Assembly: GCA_044226685.1 (NCBI GenBank)
Contig: JBGAGP010000004.1
Span: forward strand, 1 to 64,000
Source of the DNA: Dongia_A sp044226685
Lineage (GTDB): Bacteria > Pseudomonadota > Alphaproteobacteria > Dongiales > Dongiaceae
Direction: 5' to 3'
DNA length: 64,000 bases
The position numbers and the translations under genes were made by a program. A model generated the notes under the pieces. That model did not search any database, was not told where the DNA came from, and worked only from the letters and a program-made list of their open reading frames with translations. Positions 16,658 to 28,048 of this stretch are shown piece after piece. Each line of letters begins with the position of its first letter. Within the stretch, counting starts at the first letter, position 1.

Positions 16658-17320
16658 CCGAGACTCCCGCTTATGGCCTGTGGGGCCTCGTGATCATCAA
16701 CTCGTTGGTCTTCATCCTGTTTGCGGCAAGCTTCACCCGGCTGCAGACACCGCGGGACTGGCGCACGCTCGGGGCGTTCTCGGCTTTCATCCTCGCCCTG
16801 TTCACCGAGATGTACGGCTTTCCGCTGACCATCTATCTCGTGTCGGGATGGCTCGGCCGGCAGTTTCCCGGCGTCGATTTCTGGTCCCACGACGCCGGCC
16901 ATCTGCTGGAGACCCTGTTCGGGTGGCGCGTGAACCCGCATTTCGGGCCGTTCCACATCCTCAGCAACATTCTGATCTTCGGCGGCTTCTGGCTGCTCGC
17001 GGTAAGCTGGAACGTGCTTTATGCGGCCCAGCGCGATCATCGCCTTGCGACCGAAGGCCCGTACGCCCGGGTCCGGCATCCCCAGTACGCCGCCTTCGTC
17101 GTCATCATGTTCGGCTTCCTGCTGCAGTGGCCGACGCTGGTCACGCTCGCCATGTTCCCGATCCTGGTCTGGGTCTATGTCCGGCTGGCGCGGCAGGAGG
17201 AAGCGGCTGCCCGCACCGAGTTCGGGCCCCTGTGGGACGACTACGCGCGTCGCGTTCCCGCCTTTCTCCCTCGTATCGCAATTTCATCCCCATACGCCCC
17301 TCGCCCCGGAGACGGTCCTC

Positions 17321-17328
<8 letters not shown>
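16654..17328 (+). CDS. Isoprenylcysteine methyltransferase-like membrane protein
   Basis: A 224-residue integral membrane protein with about five hydrophobic segments. The C-terminal ICMT/PEMT-type signature is TEGPYARVRHPQYAAFVVIMFGF, followed by RLARQEEAAARTEFG. The family transfers methyl groups from S-adenosylmethionine to membrane substrates. In bacterial metal operons such proteins sit beside Cu- or Hg-transport genes with unknown substrate. It overlaps both neighbours, so it is co-translated with DUF2933 and the ATPase. Confidence 0.8.
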
Positions 17329-19702
<2,374 letters not shown>

Positions 19703-19754
19703 GGCGTCCTCGTTCGTGGACTGCAGAGACGGCTCCGGCTCCAGGGAGGGAACC

Positions 19755-19874
19755 ATGATGAATCTCGACGGCATGATGGGCTCCGGCATGTGGGGGATGT
19801 GGCTGTTCGGCCTCCTGATCCTGGTACTGGTCGTCCTCGGGATCGCGGCGCTCATCAAGTATCTCGGTCGATGA
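19755..19874 (+). CDS. 39-residue Met-rich membrane peptide
   Basis: A tiny frame with AGGGAGGG 6 bases upstream encodes a start rich in Met, Gly and Trp, one transmembrane helix (LFGLLILVLVVLGIAALI) and KYLGR. Peptides of this form recur after copper ATPases and in metal clusters. It lies 52 bases after the ATPase stop. The function is unknown; it may be an ATPase accessory subunit or metal-binding peptide. Confidence 0.65.
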   Translation: MMNLDGMMGSGMWGMWLFGLLILVLVVLGIAALIKYLGR

Positions 19875-19938
19875 GACCGCGTCCCTCCGGTCGGACGCCG
19901 TGGACATGCGTTTCGCGACGATGATCGGCGGGACCGCT

Positions 19939-21168
19939 TCAGGACTTCGGGCTGAGATCGAACGTGATCACGAGCGCGGATGCGAGGAGGGCGAAGACGG
20001 CTCCGGCGATGAACGTCGTCCGGGCGCCGCTGACGTCCCACAGGAGACCGGCGGCGAGGCTCGCTGCCAGCGTCGCGAGGCCGGTGGCGAGATTGAACAG
20101 GCCGAAGGCTGATCCGCGCAGCGTCGCCGGGGCGTTCTGGGCCACGAGCTTGGCGAGGAGGCCCTGGGTGAGCGCCATGTGCACGCCCCACAGGCCGATG
20201 CCGAGGAATGCTCCCCACAGGCCCGGGACGAAGGCGAGGGTGAGGTCGGCCGCCACCAGCACGGCAAGGCCGCTGAGCAAAAGCCGCTCCGGCGGAGCCT
20301 GATCCGACCAGGCGCCGGCGGGATAGGCGCCGAGGGAATAGACGACATTCATCGCGACGAGCACGAACGGAGCGAACGCCAGCGGCAGTCCCTCGTCGTG
20401 GGCCTTCAGGACGAGGAAGGCCTCGCTGAAGCGCGCGAGCGTGAAGACGACACCGATGGTCACAACGACAAGGAAGGGACGTTCGAGGCGCCTGAGATCC
20501 GCGATCCGCACCGGCGGAGGTCGGCCTGTTCCAACCGTGCCCACGGACCGATCCTCGACGCCGAGGACGACGCAGAGCACGGCAAGAGAGCCGGGAACGA
20601 GAGCGACCCAGAAGACCGCCCGCATGTCGTCGGCGAACAGCGCCATCAGCGCGACGGCAAGCAGCGGCCCGACGAAGGCGCCCACCGTGTCGAGGGCCTG
20701 GCGCAAGCCGTAGGCGCGTCCGCGGATCCCAGGCGGGGTGACGTCGGCCACGAGCGCATCGCGGGGCGCACCCCGGATGCCCTTGCCGATGCGGTCGGCG
20801 AAGCGCGCGGCGAACACCATCGCCGGAGCGCCGGCCAGGGCAAAGAACGGCTTGGATGCGGCGCCGAGCCCGTAACCGAGCAGGATCAGAGGCTTGCGCC
20901 GACCGAAGCGGTCCGACAAATAGCCCGAGAAGACCTTCGCGATCTGCGCCGTGGATTCCCCGACGCCCTCGATCAGGCCCACCATGGCGACGCTCGCACC
21001 GAGCGTGCCGGTGAGAAAGAGCGGCAGCAGCGCGTGAATCATCTCGGACGAGATGTCCATGAACATGCTGACCAAGCCGAGGGCCCAGACGGTCCTCGGG
21101 ATGGGGGGGCGCGGACCTGCAGCCTCCGGGCGGCTTTCCGGCAGGGCCCCGTCCGCGTCGTGCATCAC
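19939..21168 (-). CDS. MFS transporter, end of the RND/MCO run
   Basis: A 409-residue MFS carrier with about twelve helices. The loop 2-3 signature is GYLSDRFGRRKPLIL, and RFADRIGKGIRGAPRDALVAD is typical of a bacterial MFS subgroup often next to metal or heme genes. Its start overlaps the multicopper oxidase stop by 4 bases, so the two are co-translated. It converges with the small membrane peptide at 19755. The substrate cannot be read from sequence. Confidence 0.85.
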   Translation of the reverse strand: MMHDADGALPESRPEAAGPRPPIPRTVWALGLVSMFMDISSEMIHALLPLFLTGTLGASVAMVGLIEGVGESTAQIAKVFSGYLSDRFGRRKPLILLGYGLGAASKPFFALAGAPAMVFAARFADRIGKGIRGAPRDALVADVTPPGIRGRAYGLRQALDTVGAFVGPLLAVALMALFADDMRAVFWVALVPGSLAVLCVVLGVEDRSVGTVGTGRPPPVRIADLRRLERPFLVVVTIGVVFTLARFSEAFLVLKAHDEGLPLAFAPFVLVAMNVVYSLGAYPAGAWSDQAPPERLLLSGLAVLVAADLTLAFVPGLWGAFLGIGLWGVHMALTQGLLAKLVAQNAPATLRGSAFGLFNLATGLATLAASLAAGLLWDVSGARTTFIAGAVFALLASALVITFDLSPKS

Positions 21169-22727
21169 GCCACCTTCACCACGGCCATCATTCCCGCGGC
21201 CATATGATAGAGGTGGTGGCAGTGCAGGAACCAGTCCCCTTTCGGCCCGGCGTCGAACGCGATGGTCACCGGCGTGTGCGGCGGCACCATCACCGTGTCG
21301 CGCAACGCGCCGGAGAAGCGGCGTCCACCGAGGCCCACCACCTGGAAATGGTGGCCGTGCAGGTGCATGGGATGCCCCATGCTGGTGGGGTTCATGAAGG
21401 TCATCTCCACCCGCTCGCCTTGCGTCACGGTGAAGGGTTCGGCCTCGCCGGAGACGCGGCCGTTGATAGTCCAGCGATAGCCCGGCTCCTCGCCCAGCAT
21501 GACCGGAAAGACCCTGTCGGCCTTACGCACAGCGAGCGGCTTCGTCGCCGCGAGGCGCCCCTCGAAGGTCAGGTCGAGGAGGCCCGCTGGCGCTTCCGCC
21601 GCCTCGGCGATGCGGACAACAGAGGCGCCAGGCGTCGCCAGCACGAGGCCGGTGCGGCGGGTCGAGGCCTCCACCTGCGCCAGCACCGGGAAGGCGCCCC
21701 CGCTCGCCGGAACCTCCACCAAAAGGTCGATGCGCTGGCCCTGGGCGAGGGGAAAGGCCTCCGCCTCCACCGGCGCGCAGGGCGTGCCGTCGACGGCGAT
21801 GCAGCGGGGCTTCAGGCCGGGCACGGTGATGAAGAAGGCTGTGGCCGTGCCGCCATTGATGATGCGCAGCCGCACCCGGCCGCCTTTCTCCACCCGCACG
21901 ACGTCCGGATCGGCGAGGGTGCGGCGGTTGGCGAGGAAGGCGTCGTAGGCGACGTCATTGGCGTGCGCCATGGGCATGCCGCCGCCCGGAGCGCCGGTTC
22001 CGGCCGTGCCCATGCTGTAGCCGGCGCTGCCCATCGCGCTGCCCGGCATGGCTCCGCCCACCGGAGCCATGCCGTTCATGGCGTGGCCCGCATGGTTCAT
22101 GCCCGGCATCGCCATTCCCTGCATCGGCGCGCCCTGCGTTTCCATACCCTGCATCTGCTGGCCCATGGCGTGGCCACCTTGAGCACCCGCGCCGCCGAGC
22201 CCGGCCAGGATCTCCTCCGGGCTGCGGAAGGAGAAGTCGTGCAGCATCACCACCACGTCCTGGACATCGCCCGCGTCCGCCTCGCGGGTGACGAGGGGCG
22301 CGGCGAGCAATTGCTGCTCGCTCAAAGTGTGGGAGTGCATCCAGTGGGTGCCCGGGGTAAGGCGGAAATCCACCTGATCGATGCCCCCGGGGGCGAGTTC
22401 GCCACCATTGGGACGGGCGCGGTCCTGATCCGGCGGGGCAAAGATCTGGCCGTGCCAGTGCATCACCGCAGGGCTCTGCGAGGCGTTGAGCACAGCGCCG
22501 GTGAGCCGGTCTCCCTCCTTGGCGAAGAGGCCCTCCCCGGAAGGGCCCTTCACGGCGAACACCTTCGCCGCCTTGCCGTTCACGTCGAGGGTGAGGCTTT
22601 CCACCGTGAGAAGCGGAGCCGCAAGGGCGCGCTGCCAGCCGCCGGAGAGGGCGAGGGCCCCGAGTGCCGCGCCACCGGCCAGGACGGCGCGGCGGGAGGG
22701 AACAGACTGGAACATGGGTCGGGTCAT
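21165..22727 (-). CDS. Multicopper oxidase, CopA/CueO-like, Tat-exported
   Basis: A 520-residue periplasmic oxidase. The N-terminus has a Tat-like twin-Arg signal (SRRAVLAGGAALG). All four copper-ligand motifs are present: HWHGQ, HSHT, HPMHLHGHHF and HCHHLYHMAAGMM. Residues about 180-250 are a Met/Gly/His-rich insert of GM and MQGM units like the Met-rich segment of CueO and PcoA/CopA, a likely Cu(I) site. It would oxidise Cu(I) to Cu(II) in the periplasm. GAGG precedes the ATG at 22727. The gene before it (22790) is on the same strand, 62 bases away. Confidence 0.92.
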   Translation of the reverse strand: MTRPMFQSVPSRRAVLAGGAALGALALSGGWQRALAAPLLTVESLTLDVNGKAAKVFAVKGPSGEGLFAKEGDRLTGAVLNASQSPAVMHWHGQIFAPPDQDRARPNGGELAPGGIDQVDFRLTPGTHWMHSHTLSEQQLLAAPLVTREADAGDVQDVVVMLHDFSFRSPEEILAGLGGAGAQGGHAMGQQMQGMETQGAPMQGMAMPGMNHAGHAMNGMAPVGGAMPGSAMGSAGYSMGTAGTGAPGGGMPMAHANDVAYDAFLANRRTLADPDVVRVEKGGRVRLRIINGGTATAFFITVPGLKPRCIAVDGTPCAPVEAEAFPLAQGQRIDLLVEVPASGGAFPVLAQVEASTRRTGLVLATPGASVVRIAEAAEAPAGLLDLTFEGRLAATKPLAVRKADRVFPVMLGEEPGYRWTINGRVSGEAEPFTVTQGERVEMTFMNPTSMGHPMHLHGHHFQVVGLGGRRFSGALRDTVMVPPHTPVTIAFDAGPKGDWFLHCHHLYHMAAGMMAVVKVA

Positions 22728-22789
22728 GATCGGCCTCTTTGGCTCGTCGCCGGGCAGACGAGGCGAAGCGAAGGGGTTTCGGGCGGTCT

Positions 22790-23164
22790 TCAGTATTTGG
22801 CCTGGGCGGAGGTGCCGTCGGGCGCGGAGATCTGGACCACGCCCTTCACACCCTTTGGGACGGCAACCGCCGCCGTCCCGGCGAGCCGGTTGCCGCCGGC
22901 GGGCGAGAGGGGAAAGCGCTGGGCCTTGCCGTCCACCACGAGGATGGCATTGGCCTTGAAGCCGTCCGCTGGAACCGGCTTGTCGGCGCCATCGCTCAGA
23001 TAGAGCGAGACGGCGGGGGTGCCGTCGGCCACCAGCTCCGCGTGGTAATGGCCGGCATCCACCCGCACCCCACCATTTGCGCCCACGCCGGGCTCGTGGG
23101 CAAGGGCGGGCAGCGCAACCAGCGAAATGGCGAGGGCGGCCGGCAGAAGGCGGCGAAACATCAT
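22790..23164 (-). CDS. Small periplasmic protein of the RND operon
   Basis: A 124-residue protein with a signal peptide (ending PALA, about residue 22), then HEPGVGANGGVRVDAGHYHAELV with four histidines and a beta-rich remainder. It sits 12 bases after the RND pump gene. Its fold resembles the N-terminal extra domain of the adaptor protein encoded two genes upstream (compare HEGHDHG plus beta segments). It may be a periplasmic metal-binding partner of the pump. I do not recognise a named family. Confidence 0.7.
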   Translation of the reverse strand: MMFRRLLPAALAISLVALPALAHEPGVGANGGVRVDAGHYHAELVADGTPAVSLYLSDGADKPVPADGFKANAILVVDGKAQRFPLSPAGGNRLAGTAAVAVPKGVKGVVQISAPDGTSAQAKY

Positions 23165-23176
23165 GACAGGCTCCGG

Positions 23177-26100
23177 TCAGAAGGCGTCCGCGCGGGCGGC
23201 GGCGGTGGAGGGGGCGGTCTCCCGCGCGGCTGCCACCAGCCGCTCCAGCGGGCGTCGGCCATGGCGCAGGACGAGGACGGGGGTGAGAACGGCGTCGAGC
23301 AGCGTGGCACTGACCAGGCCGCCGAAAATGGTGATGGCGACGGGGTGGAGGATCTCCTTGCCCGGAACCTCGGCCCCGCTCATGAGCGGCAGCAAAGCGA
23401 TGCCGGCGGACGCGGCTGTCATCAGCACCGGCGTCAGCCGCTCCAGGCTACCGCGCATCACCAGAGCGGGGCCGAACGCCATGCCCTCGGCGATGGCGAG
23501 ATTGATGATGTGGCTGACCTTCAGGATGCCGTTGCGCGCGGCGATGCCGGTGAGCGTCACGAAACCGATCATGCTGGCCACCGACAGGGGCTGCCCGGCG
23601 ATCCACAGCGCCACCACCGCGCCGATGAGCGCCAGCGGCACGCTCCCCATGATGATGGCGGCGAACAGCGCCGAGCGGTAGCGGCTGTAGAGGAGCGCGA
23701 AAACGAGCAGCGCCGACACTGCGGACAGGCCGCCGATGGTGCGCATGGATTGCTCCTGTGCGGCGAAGGTGCCCTCGAGGCTCGCGGAGATGCCGGCCGG
23801 CAGTACGATCGCCGCGATCACTTCACGCATGTCGGCCACCACCGCCGCCACGTCGCGCCCGCCGGCGGTGTTGGCCAGCACGACAATGCGCCGGCGCCCG
23901 CCCTCGCGCAGGATCTGGTTCGGCCCGTCGGTCTCCTTCACCTCCGCGACCTGCGAGAGCGGCACCCAGCCCGCAGGCGTCTCGATGAGAAGGCCGGAGA
24001 GGCCCTGCGTGGTGCGGGCCGCATCGGGCAGGCGGACCACCACGTCGAAGCGCCGCGCGCCGTCCACGAGGCGGGAGACCACGCGACCGTTGGACAGCCG
24101 CTCCAGCGCGTCCGTCACCTGCGCGGGCTGGAGGCCGTAGAGGGCGGCGCGGCCATAATCCACGCGCACCGTCACTTCCGGCACGCGCACCTGCCGCTCC
24201 ACCTGGAGGTCGGCGAGGCCGGGAATGCCGGCGAGGCGCCCCCGCAGATCTTCCGCCGTGGTGCGCAGGGTATCGAGGTCGTCGCCGAACAGCTTCAGGG
24301 CGATCTCGGCCCGCACGCCGGAGAGCATGTGGTCCAGCCGATGGGAGATGGGCTGGCCCAGGTTGAAGGCGGCCGGCAGCACCGAGAGGCGGTCGCGGAT
24401 GTCCGCGGTGATCTCGGCGCGGCTGCGGGCGGAGGGTCCGAGATCCACCTCGATCTCGGAGGCATGGACGCCCTCGGCGTGTTCGTCGAGCTCGGCCCGG
24501 CCGGTGCGACGGCCCACCGCCTTCACCTCCGGCACGTCCAGGATGAGCTTTTCGGCGACAAGGCCCATGCGATGGCTCTCGGCGAGGGAAAGGCCCGGCC
24601 GGAAGGACATGGAGATGGTGAGCGAGCCCTCGTTGAATGGCGGCAGGAAGGCGCGCGGCAGGCCCACGGCCGCCGCCACCGCCGCGACGAAGAGCAGCGC
24701 GGCGGCGCCCATCACGAGGCGCTGGTGGCGGAAGGCGGCGGCGAGCAGGCCGGCGTATCCGCGCTTCAGACCCCGCACCAGCAAGCTCTCGCGCTCCACA
24801 TGGCGGCTGAGCGCGGGGAGCAGGTAAAAGGCGAGCACCGGCGTGAGCGTGACGGAGGTGGCAAGGCTCGCAAGGATCGAGACGATATAGGCCTGCCCGA
24901 GCGGCGCGAACAGCCGTCCCTCGATGCCCGGCAACGCGAACAAGGGCACGAACACCAGCACGATGATGAGCGTGGCGTAGACGATGCCCGAGCGCACCTC
25001 CCGGCTTGCCGCCACCACCACGTCGAATACCGGCCGCGGCGCCGCGGCGGCGGCGTTCTCGCGCAGGCGGCGGAAGATGTTCTCCACGTCTACCACAGCG
25101 TCATCCACCAGTTCGCCGATGGCGATGGCGAGGCCGCCCAGCGTCATGGTGTTGATGGAGAGGCCGAAGGCGTGGAACACGATGGCCGTGGCGAGGATCG
25201 ACACCGGAATGGCGGTGAGCGAGATGAAGGTGGTGCGCCAGTTGACGAGGAACGCGAACAGCACCACGGCCACCACCGCCATGGCCTCCAGCAGCACCTT
25301 TTCCACGTTGCCGATGGAGGCGGCGATGAAGTCGGCCTGCCGGAACACCGGCGGCGAAATGCGGATGCCGTCGGGCAGCGTGCGGTTCAGGTCGTTGACC
25401 GCGTCCTCCACCTCGCGGGAGAGGGCGATCGTGTCCACCTCCGGCTGCTTCTCCACCGAGACGATCACCGCCGGCCGGCCCCTGTAGCCGGCATCGCCCC
25501 GCTTCATGCGGGCCGCGTAATCCACCTGCGCCACCTGGTGCAGGAAGACGGTGCCGCCGGCGGGGCGGGGCAGCACCAGCCCCTTCAGGTCGTCGAGGCT
25601 GAGGGTCCGGCCGATGTTGCGGATCAGAAACTCGCGCCCGCCATGGTCGGCGAAGCCGCCGCCGGAATTGGTGCCGAACTGCCCCACCGCCTTTTCCAGC
25701 GCATCGAGGGAGATGCCATGGGCGCGCATGGCCGCAGGGTCCGGCGAAACGCGGAACTGCCGCACTTCCCCGCCCATGGGGATGACCTGCGCGATGCCGG
25801 GAATGGCGAGCAGGCGCGGGCGGATGATGAAATCCGCCGCCTCGCGCACCGCCATGGGGGACGCAGTGTCGCTCGTCACCGCGAACATCAGGATCTGCCC
25901 CATGATGGAGCTGATGGGCCCCATCTGCGGGGCAACGTTCGCCGGTAGCCGGTCCCGCACCAGAGCGATGCGCTCGGCGATCTGCTGGCGGTCGCGGAAG
26001 ATGTCGGTGCCGAAATCAAACTCCACATAGAGGACGGAGAGCCCCACCCCCGAGACCGAGCGCAGGCGGATGAGGCCCGGAAGGCCGTTCATGGCCGTCT

Positions 26101-26308
26101 CCAGCGGGAAGGTGACGAGCTGTTCCACCTCGGCCGGGGCAAGGCCCTCCGCCTCGGTCATGATGGTGACGGTGGGCCGGTTGAGGTCGGGCAGCACATC
26201 CACCGGCAGGCGGGTGACCGCAAAGGTGCCGGTGAGCACCAGCACGAGGGACAGCGCCAGCACCAGCAGGCGGTTTTTGAGGGACTGGGTGACGAGGAAG
26301 CTGAACAT
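23177..26308 (-). CDS. Heavy-metal RND efflux pump (CusA/CzcA family)
   Basis: A 1043-residue inner-membrane RND transporter of the heavy-metal (HME) class. It starts with one membrane helix (LVTQSLKNRLLVLALSLVLVL), followed by RLPVDVLPDLNRPTVTIMTEAEG. It has two large periplasmic loops and the helix-4 motif IAIGELVDDAVVDVENIFRRL, which carries the proton-relay acids. This variant differs from the classic CusA and CzcA signatures, so copper versus divalent substrate is left open. It starts 9 bases after the adaptor gene. No outer-membrane TolC-type partner is encoded nearby. A 1069-codon frame on the opposite strand is a shadow. Confidence 0.92.
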   Translation of the reverse strand: MFSFLVTQSLKNRLLVLALSLVLVLTGTFAVTRLPVDVLPDLNRPTVTIMTEAEGLAPAEVEQLVTFPLETAMNGLPGLIRLRSVSGVGLSVLYVEFDFGTDIFRDRQQIAERIALVRDRLPANVAPQMGPISSIMGQILMFAVTSDTASPMAVREAADFIIRPRLLAIPGIAQVIPMGGEVRQFRVSPDPAAMRAHGISLDALEKAVGQFGTNSGGGFADHGGREFLIRNIGRTLSLDDLKGLVLPRPAGGTVFLHQVAQVDYAARMKRGDAGYRGRPAVIVSVEKQPEVDTIALSREVEDAVNDLNRTLPDGIRISPPVFRQADFIAASIGNVEKVLLEAMAVVAVVLFAFLVNWRTTFISLTAIPVSILATAIVFHAFGLSINTMTLGGLAIAIGELVDDAVVDVENIFRRLRENAAAAAPRPVFDVVVAASREVRSGIVYATLIIVLVFVPLFALPGIEGRLFAPLGQAYIVSILASLATSVTLTPVLAFYLLPALSRHVERESLLVRGLKRGYAGLLAAAFRHQRLVMGAAALLFVAAVAAAVGLPRAFLPPFNEGSLTISMSFRPGLSLAESHRMGLVAEKLILDVPEVKAVGRRTGRAELDEHAEGVHASEIEVDLGPSARSRAEITADIRDRLSVLPAAFNLGQPISHRLDHMLSGVRAEIALKLFGDDLDTLRTTAEDLRGRLAGIPGLADLQVERQVRVPEVTVRVDYGRAALYGLQPAQVTDALERLSNGRVVSRLVDGARRFDVVVRLPDAARTTQGLSGLLIETPAGWVPLSQVAEVKETDGPNQILREGGRRRIVVLANTAGGRDVAAVVADMREVIAAIVLPAGISASLEGTFAAQEQSMRTIGGLSAVSALLVFALLYSRYRSALFAAIIMGSVPLALIGAVVALWIAGQPLSVASMIGFVTLTGIAARNGILKVSHIINLAIAEGMAFGPALVMRGSLERLTPVLMTAASAGIALLPLMSGAEVPGKEILHPVAITIFGGLVSATLLDAVLTPVLVLRHGRRPLERLVAAARETAPSTAAARADAF

Positions 26309-26317
26309 CGGCCGGCC

Positions 26318-27970
26318 TCAGCGGATCTGGTCGATGAGTTCGGCACCCTCGGTGACCACGCGGCGATCGGGCGGCAGGCCGGCCACCACCAGCACGCGGC
26401 CGGCATCGAGGGGTTCCGTCCTCACGTCGCGCGCAACGAAGCGCTCGGCGCTGACATGTTCGTAGACGATGGCCTGACCGTTCGCCCCGCGCACCACCGC
26501 CGTGCGGGGGATGGCGATGCCCGTGCGCGGGGCGCCGGCCTCCGCGAGGACCGTGAGAAACTGACCGGGGCGTAGCCCCTCAACACCCCCGGTGACGGAA
26601 AACTGCAGCGGAAGGGTCTGGCTGCGGTCGGACATCCCGGCGCCAAGGAAGGCGAGCGTGACGGAACGGCCATCGGGCAGCCGGCCTGAAGCGCCTGACC
26701 TGCCGACATCCGGCGAGAAACCCAGCGCTTCCACCCACAGCCGATCCGGGTCGATGATGCGAAACACCACCGTGTTCGGGTCCGCCATCTGCCCGGCCAC
26801 CGCGTCCGAGGTGGCGATGACGCCGGCAACGGGCGCGCGCAGCGCCTCCGGCTCGCGCTGCACCCGCTCCAGCGTGGCGCGGCGGGTCTGGAGGCCCTTC
26901 AGTTCAATCTCCGTCTCCTCCACCTCGCGGCGGGTGACGGCATTCTGGATGGCGGACAGGCGCTCATAGCGGCGCTTCACGATGGCGATCTGCTGGTCCA
27001 GCTCAAAGCCCTGCTGCTCCAGGTCCTTGAGGTCCGAGGCGCCGATGGGCGGGTGGACGTAGGCGAGGATGTCGCCCGCCGCGACCCTCGCGCCGAGCGG
27101 CCAGAAGCCGCCCAGCGGCGGCGCGATGCGCCCGCCCACCGCCGTCTGTACGAGGCCGCTGGCATTGGCATCCGGCACCACGCGTCCGGGCAATTCCACG
27201 ACACCGACGTGGCTGGCTGACGCGGTGACGATGGTGCGCACGCCGAGGATGCGCTGGCTCGGCTTCGGCAGGATTACCGAGCCGTCGGGCAGGCGCTGGG
27301 CGGCATCGCGGACGGGAGGCTTCGGCGTGTCCGCGGCTCGTGCGCCCTGCGGTGCTCCGGCGAGCGTGACGCCGAGTGTTCCGAGGACGAGGAGGGCGCC
27401 CGCCCGCCGCCGGGACATGACGAGCGCCCCCGCTAGAAAGCCGATGAGAAGACCCGCCAGAGCGCCCACCGGCAGGCCGCCGAACTGCGCCAGCGCCGCA
27501 GGCGCTGGCGTCTGCGTGTCGGATGATGCTGCCGCGGCGGGAACGGTCAAAGTACCGGCGAGCACGTCTACCGTATCGCCTGCCGTGACGGTGAAGGCGA
27601 GGTCGTGCGCGCCCGGCCTCGCGGCGAACGGCGCCGGCACCACATAGGTGCCGGGCGCCACGGGTTTCGCGGCCTGCGAGCCTTCGGGCGTGTCCATTTC
27701 GATGGTCGCGCCGTCCACCGGCGCATTGTCTGCGAAGCGGTCGAGGTGGAGGGTGAGCGTGCCGTCGCGCAGCACCGCCACCAGCTCGAAATTGGCGGAA
27801 ACCGCCTCGGCGCGGGGGGCGAGGGTCGTTACCTGGGGCGTGGCGGGCGCACCGTGGTCATGGCCCTCGTGCGCCCTCGCGCCCGTCGCCAGCACGAGGC
27901 CGGCGAGCCCGAGGCCGACGAGAAGGCCGCACGGACCAAGGCTCTCCCTCCGCACCAAATGGCATGCCAT
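26318..27970 (-). CDS. RND periplasmic adaptor with extra N-terminal domain
   Basis: A 550-residue membrane-fusion protein. The C-terminal 330 residues match CusB/CzcB: a lipoyl-like barrel, a hairpin (QQGFELDQQIAIVKRRYERLSAIQ) and a beta-barrel with PGQFLTVLAEAG. The first 215 residues are unusual. They comprise a signal peptide, a His stretch (HEGHDHG), an Ig-like beta region, one clear membrane segment near 165-185 (VGALAGLLIGFLAGALVM) and a second hydrophobic stretch ending GARA. The protein is therefore probably anchored in the membrane with an additional periplasmic domain. It lies 78 bases after the sensor kinase and next to the pump gene. Confidence 0.88.
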   Translation of the reverse strand: MACHLVRRESLGPCGLLVGLGLAGLVLATGARAHEGHDHGAPATPQVTTLAPRAEAVSANFELVAVLRDGTLTLHLDRFADNAPVDGATIEMDTPEGSQAAKPVAPGTYVVPAPFAARPGAHDLAFTVTAGDTVDVLAGTLTVPAAAASSDTQTPAPAALAQFGGLPVGALAGLLIGFLAGALVMSRRRAGALLVLGTLGVTLAGAPQGARAADTPKPPVRDAAQRLPDGSVILPKPSQRILGVRTIVTASASHVGVVELPGRVVPDANASGLVQTAVGGRIAPPLGGFWPLGARVAAGDILAYVHPPIGASDLKDLEQQGFELDQQIAIVKRRYERLSAIQNAVTRREVEETEIELKGLQTRRATLERVQREPEALRAPVAGVIATSDAVAGQMADPNTVVFRIIDPDRLWVEALGFSPDVGRSGASGRLPDGRSVTLAFLGAGMSDRSQTLPLQFSVTGGVEGLRPGQFLTVLAEAGAPRTGIAIPRTAVVRGANGQAIVYEHVSAERFVARDVRTEPLDAGRVLVVAGLPPDRRVVTEGAELIDQIR

Positions 27971-28048
27971 GCTTCAACCCGTCCGTTGGTAAATCCGGTA
28001 CGGGAGCCAGATAGCGCACGGGGTGTCACGCCGCGTATCGCTTCTGTA

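Noticed and set aside
22739..25948. 1069-codon plus-strand frame opposite the RND pump
   Set aside because: High-GC shadow: the minus-strand RND and multicopper oxidase frames have clear domains and motifs, whereas this product is low-complexity His/Arg/Gly-rich.
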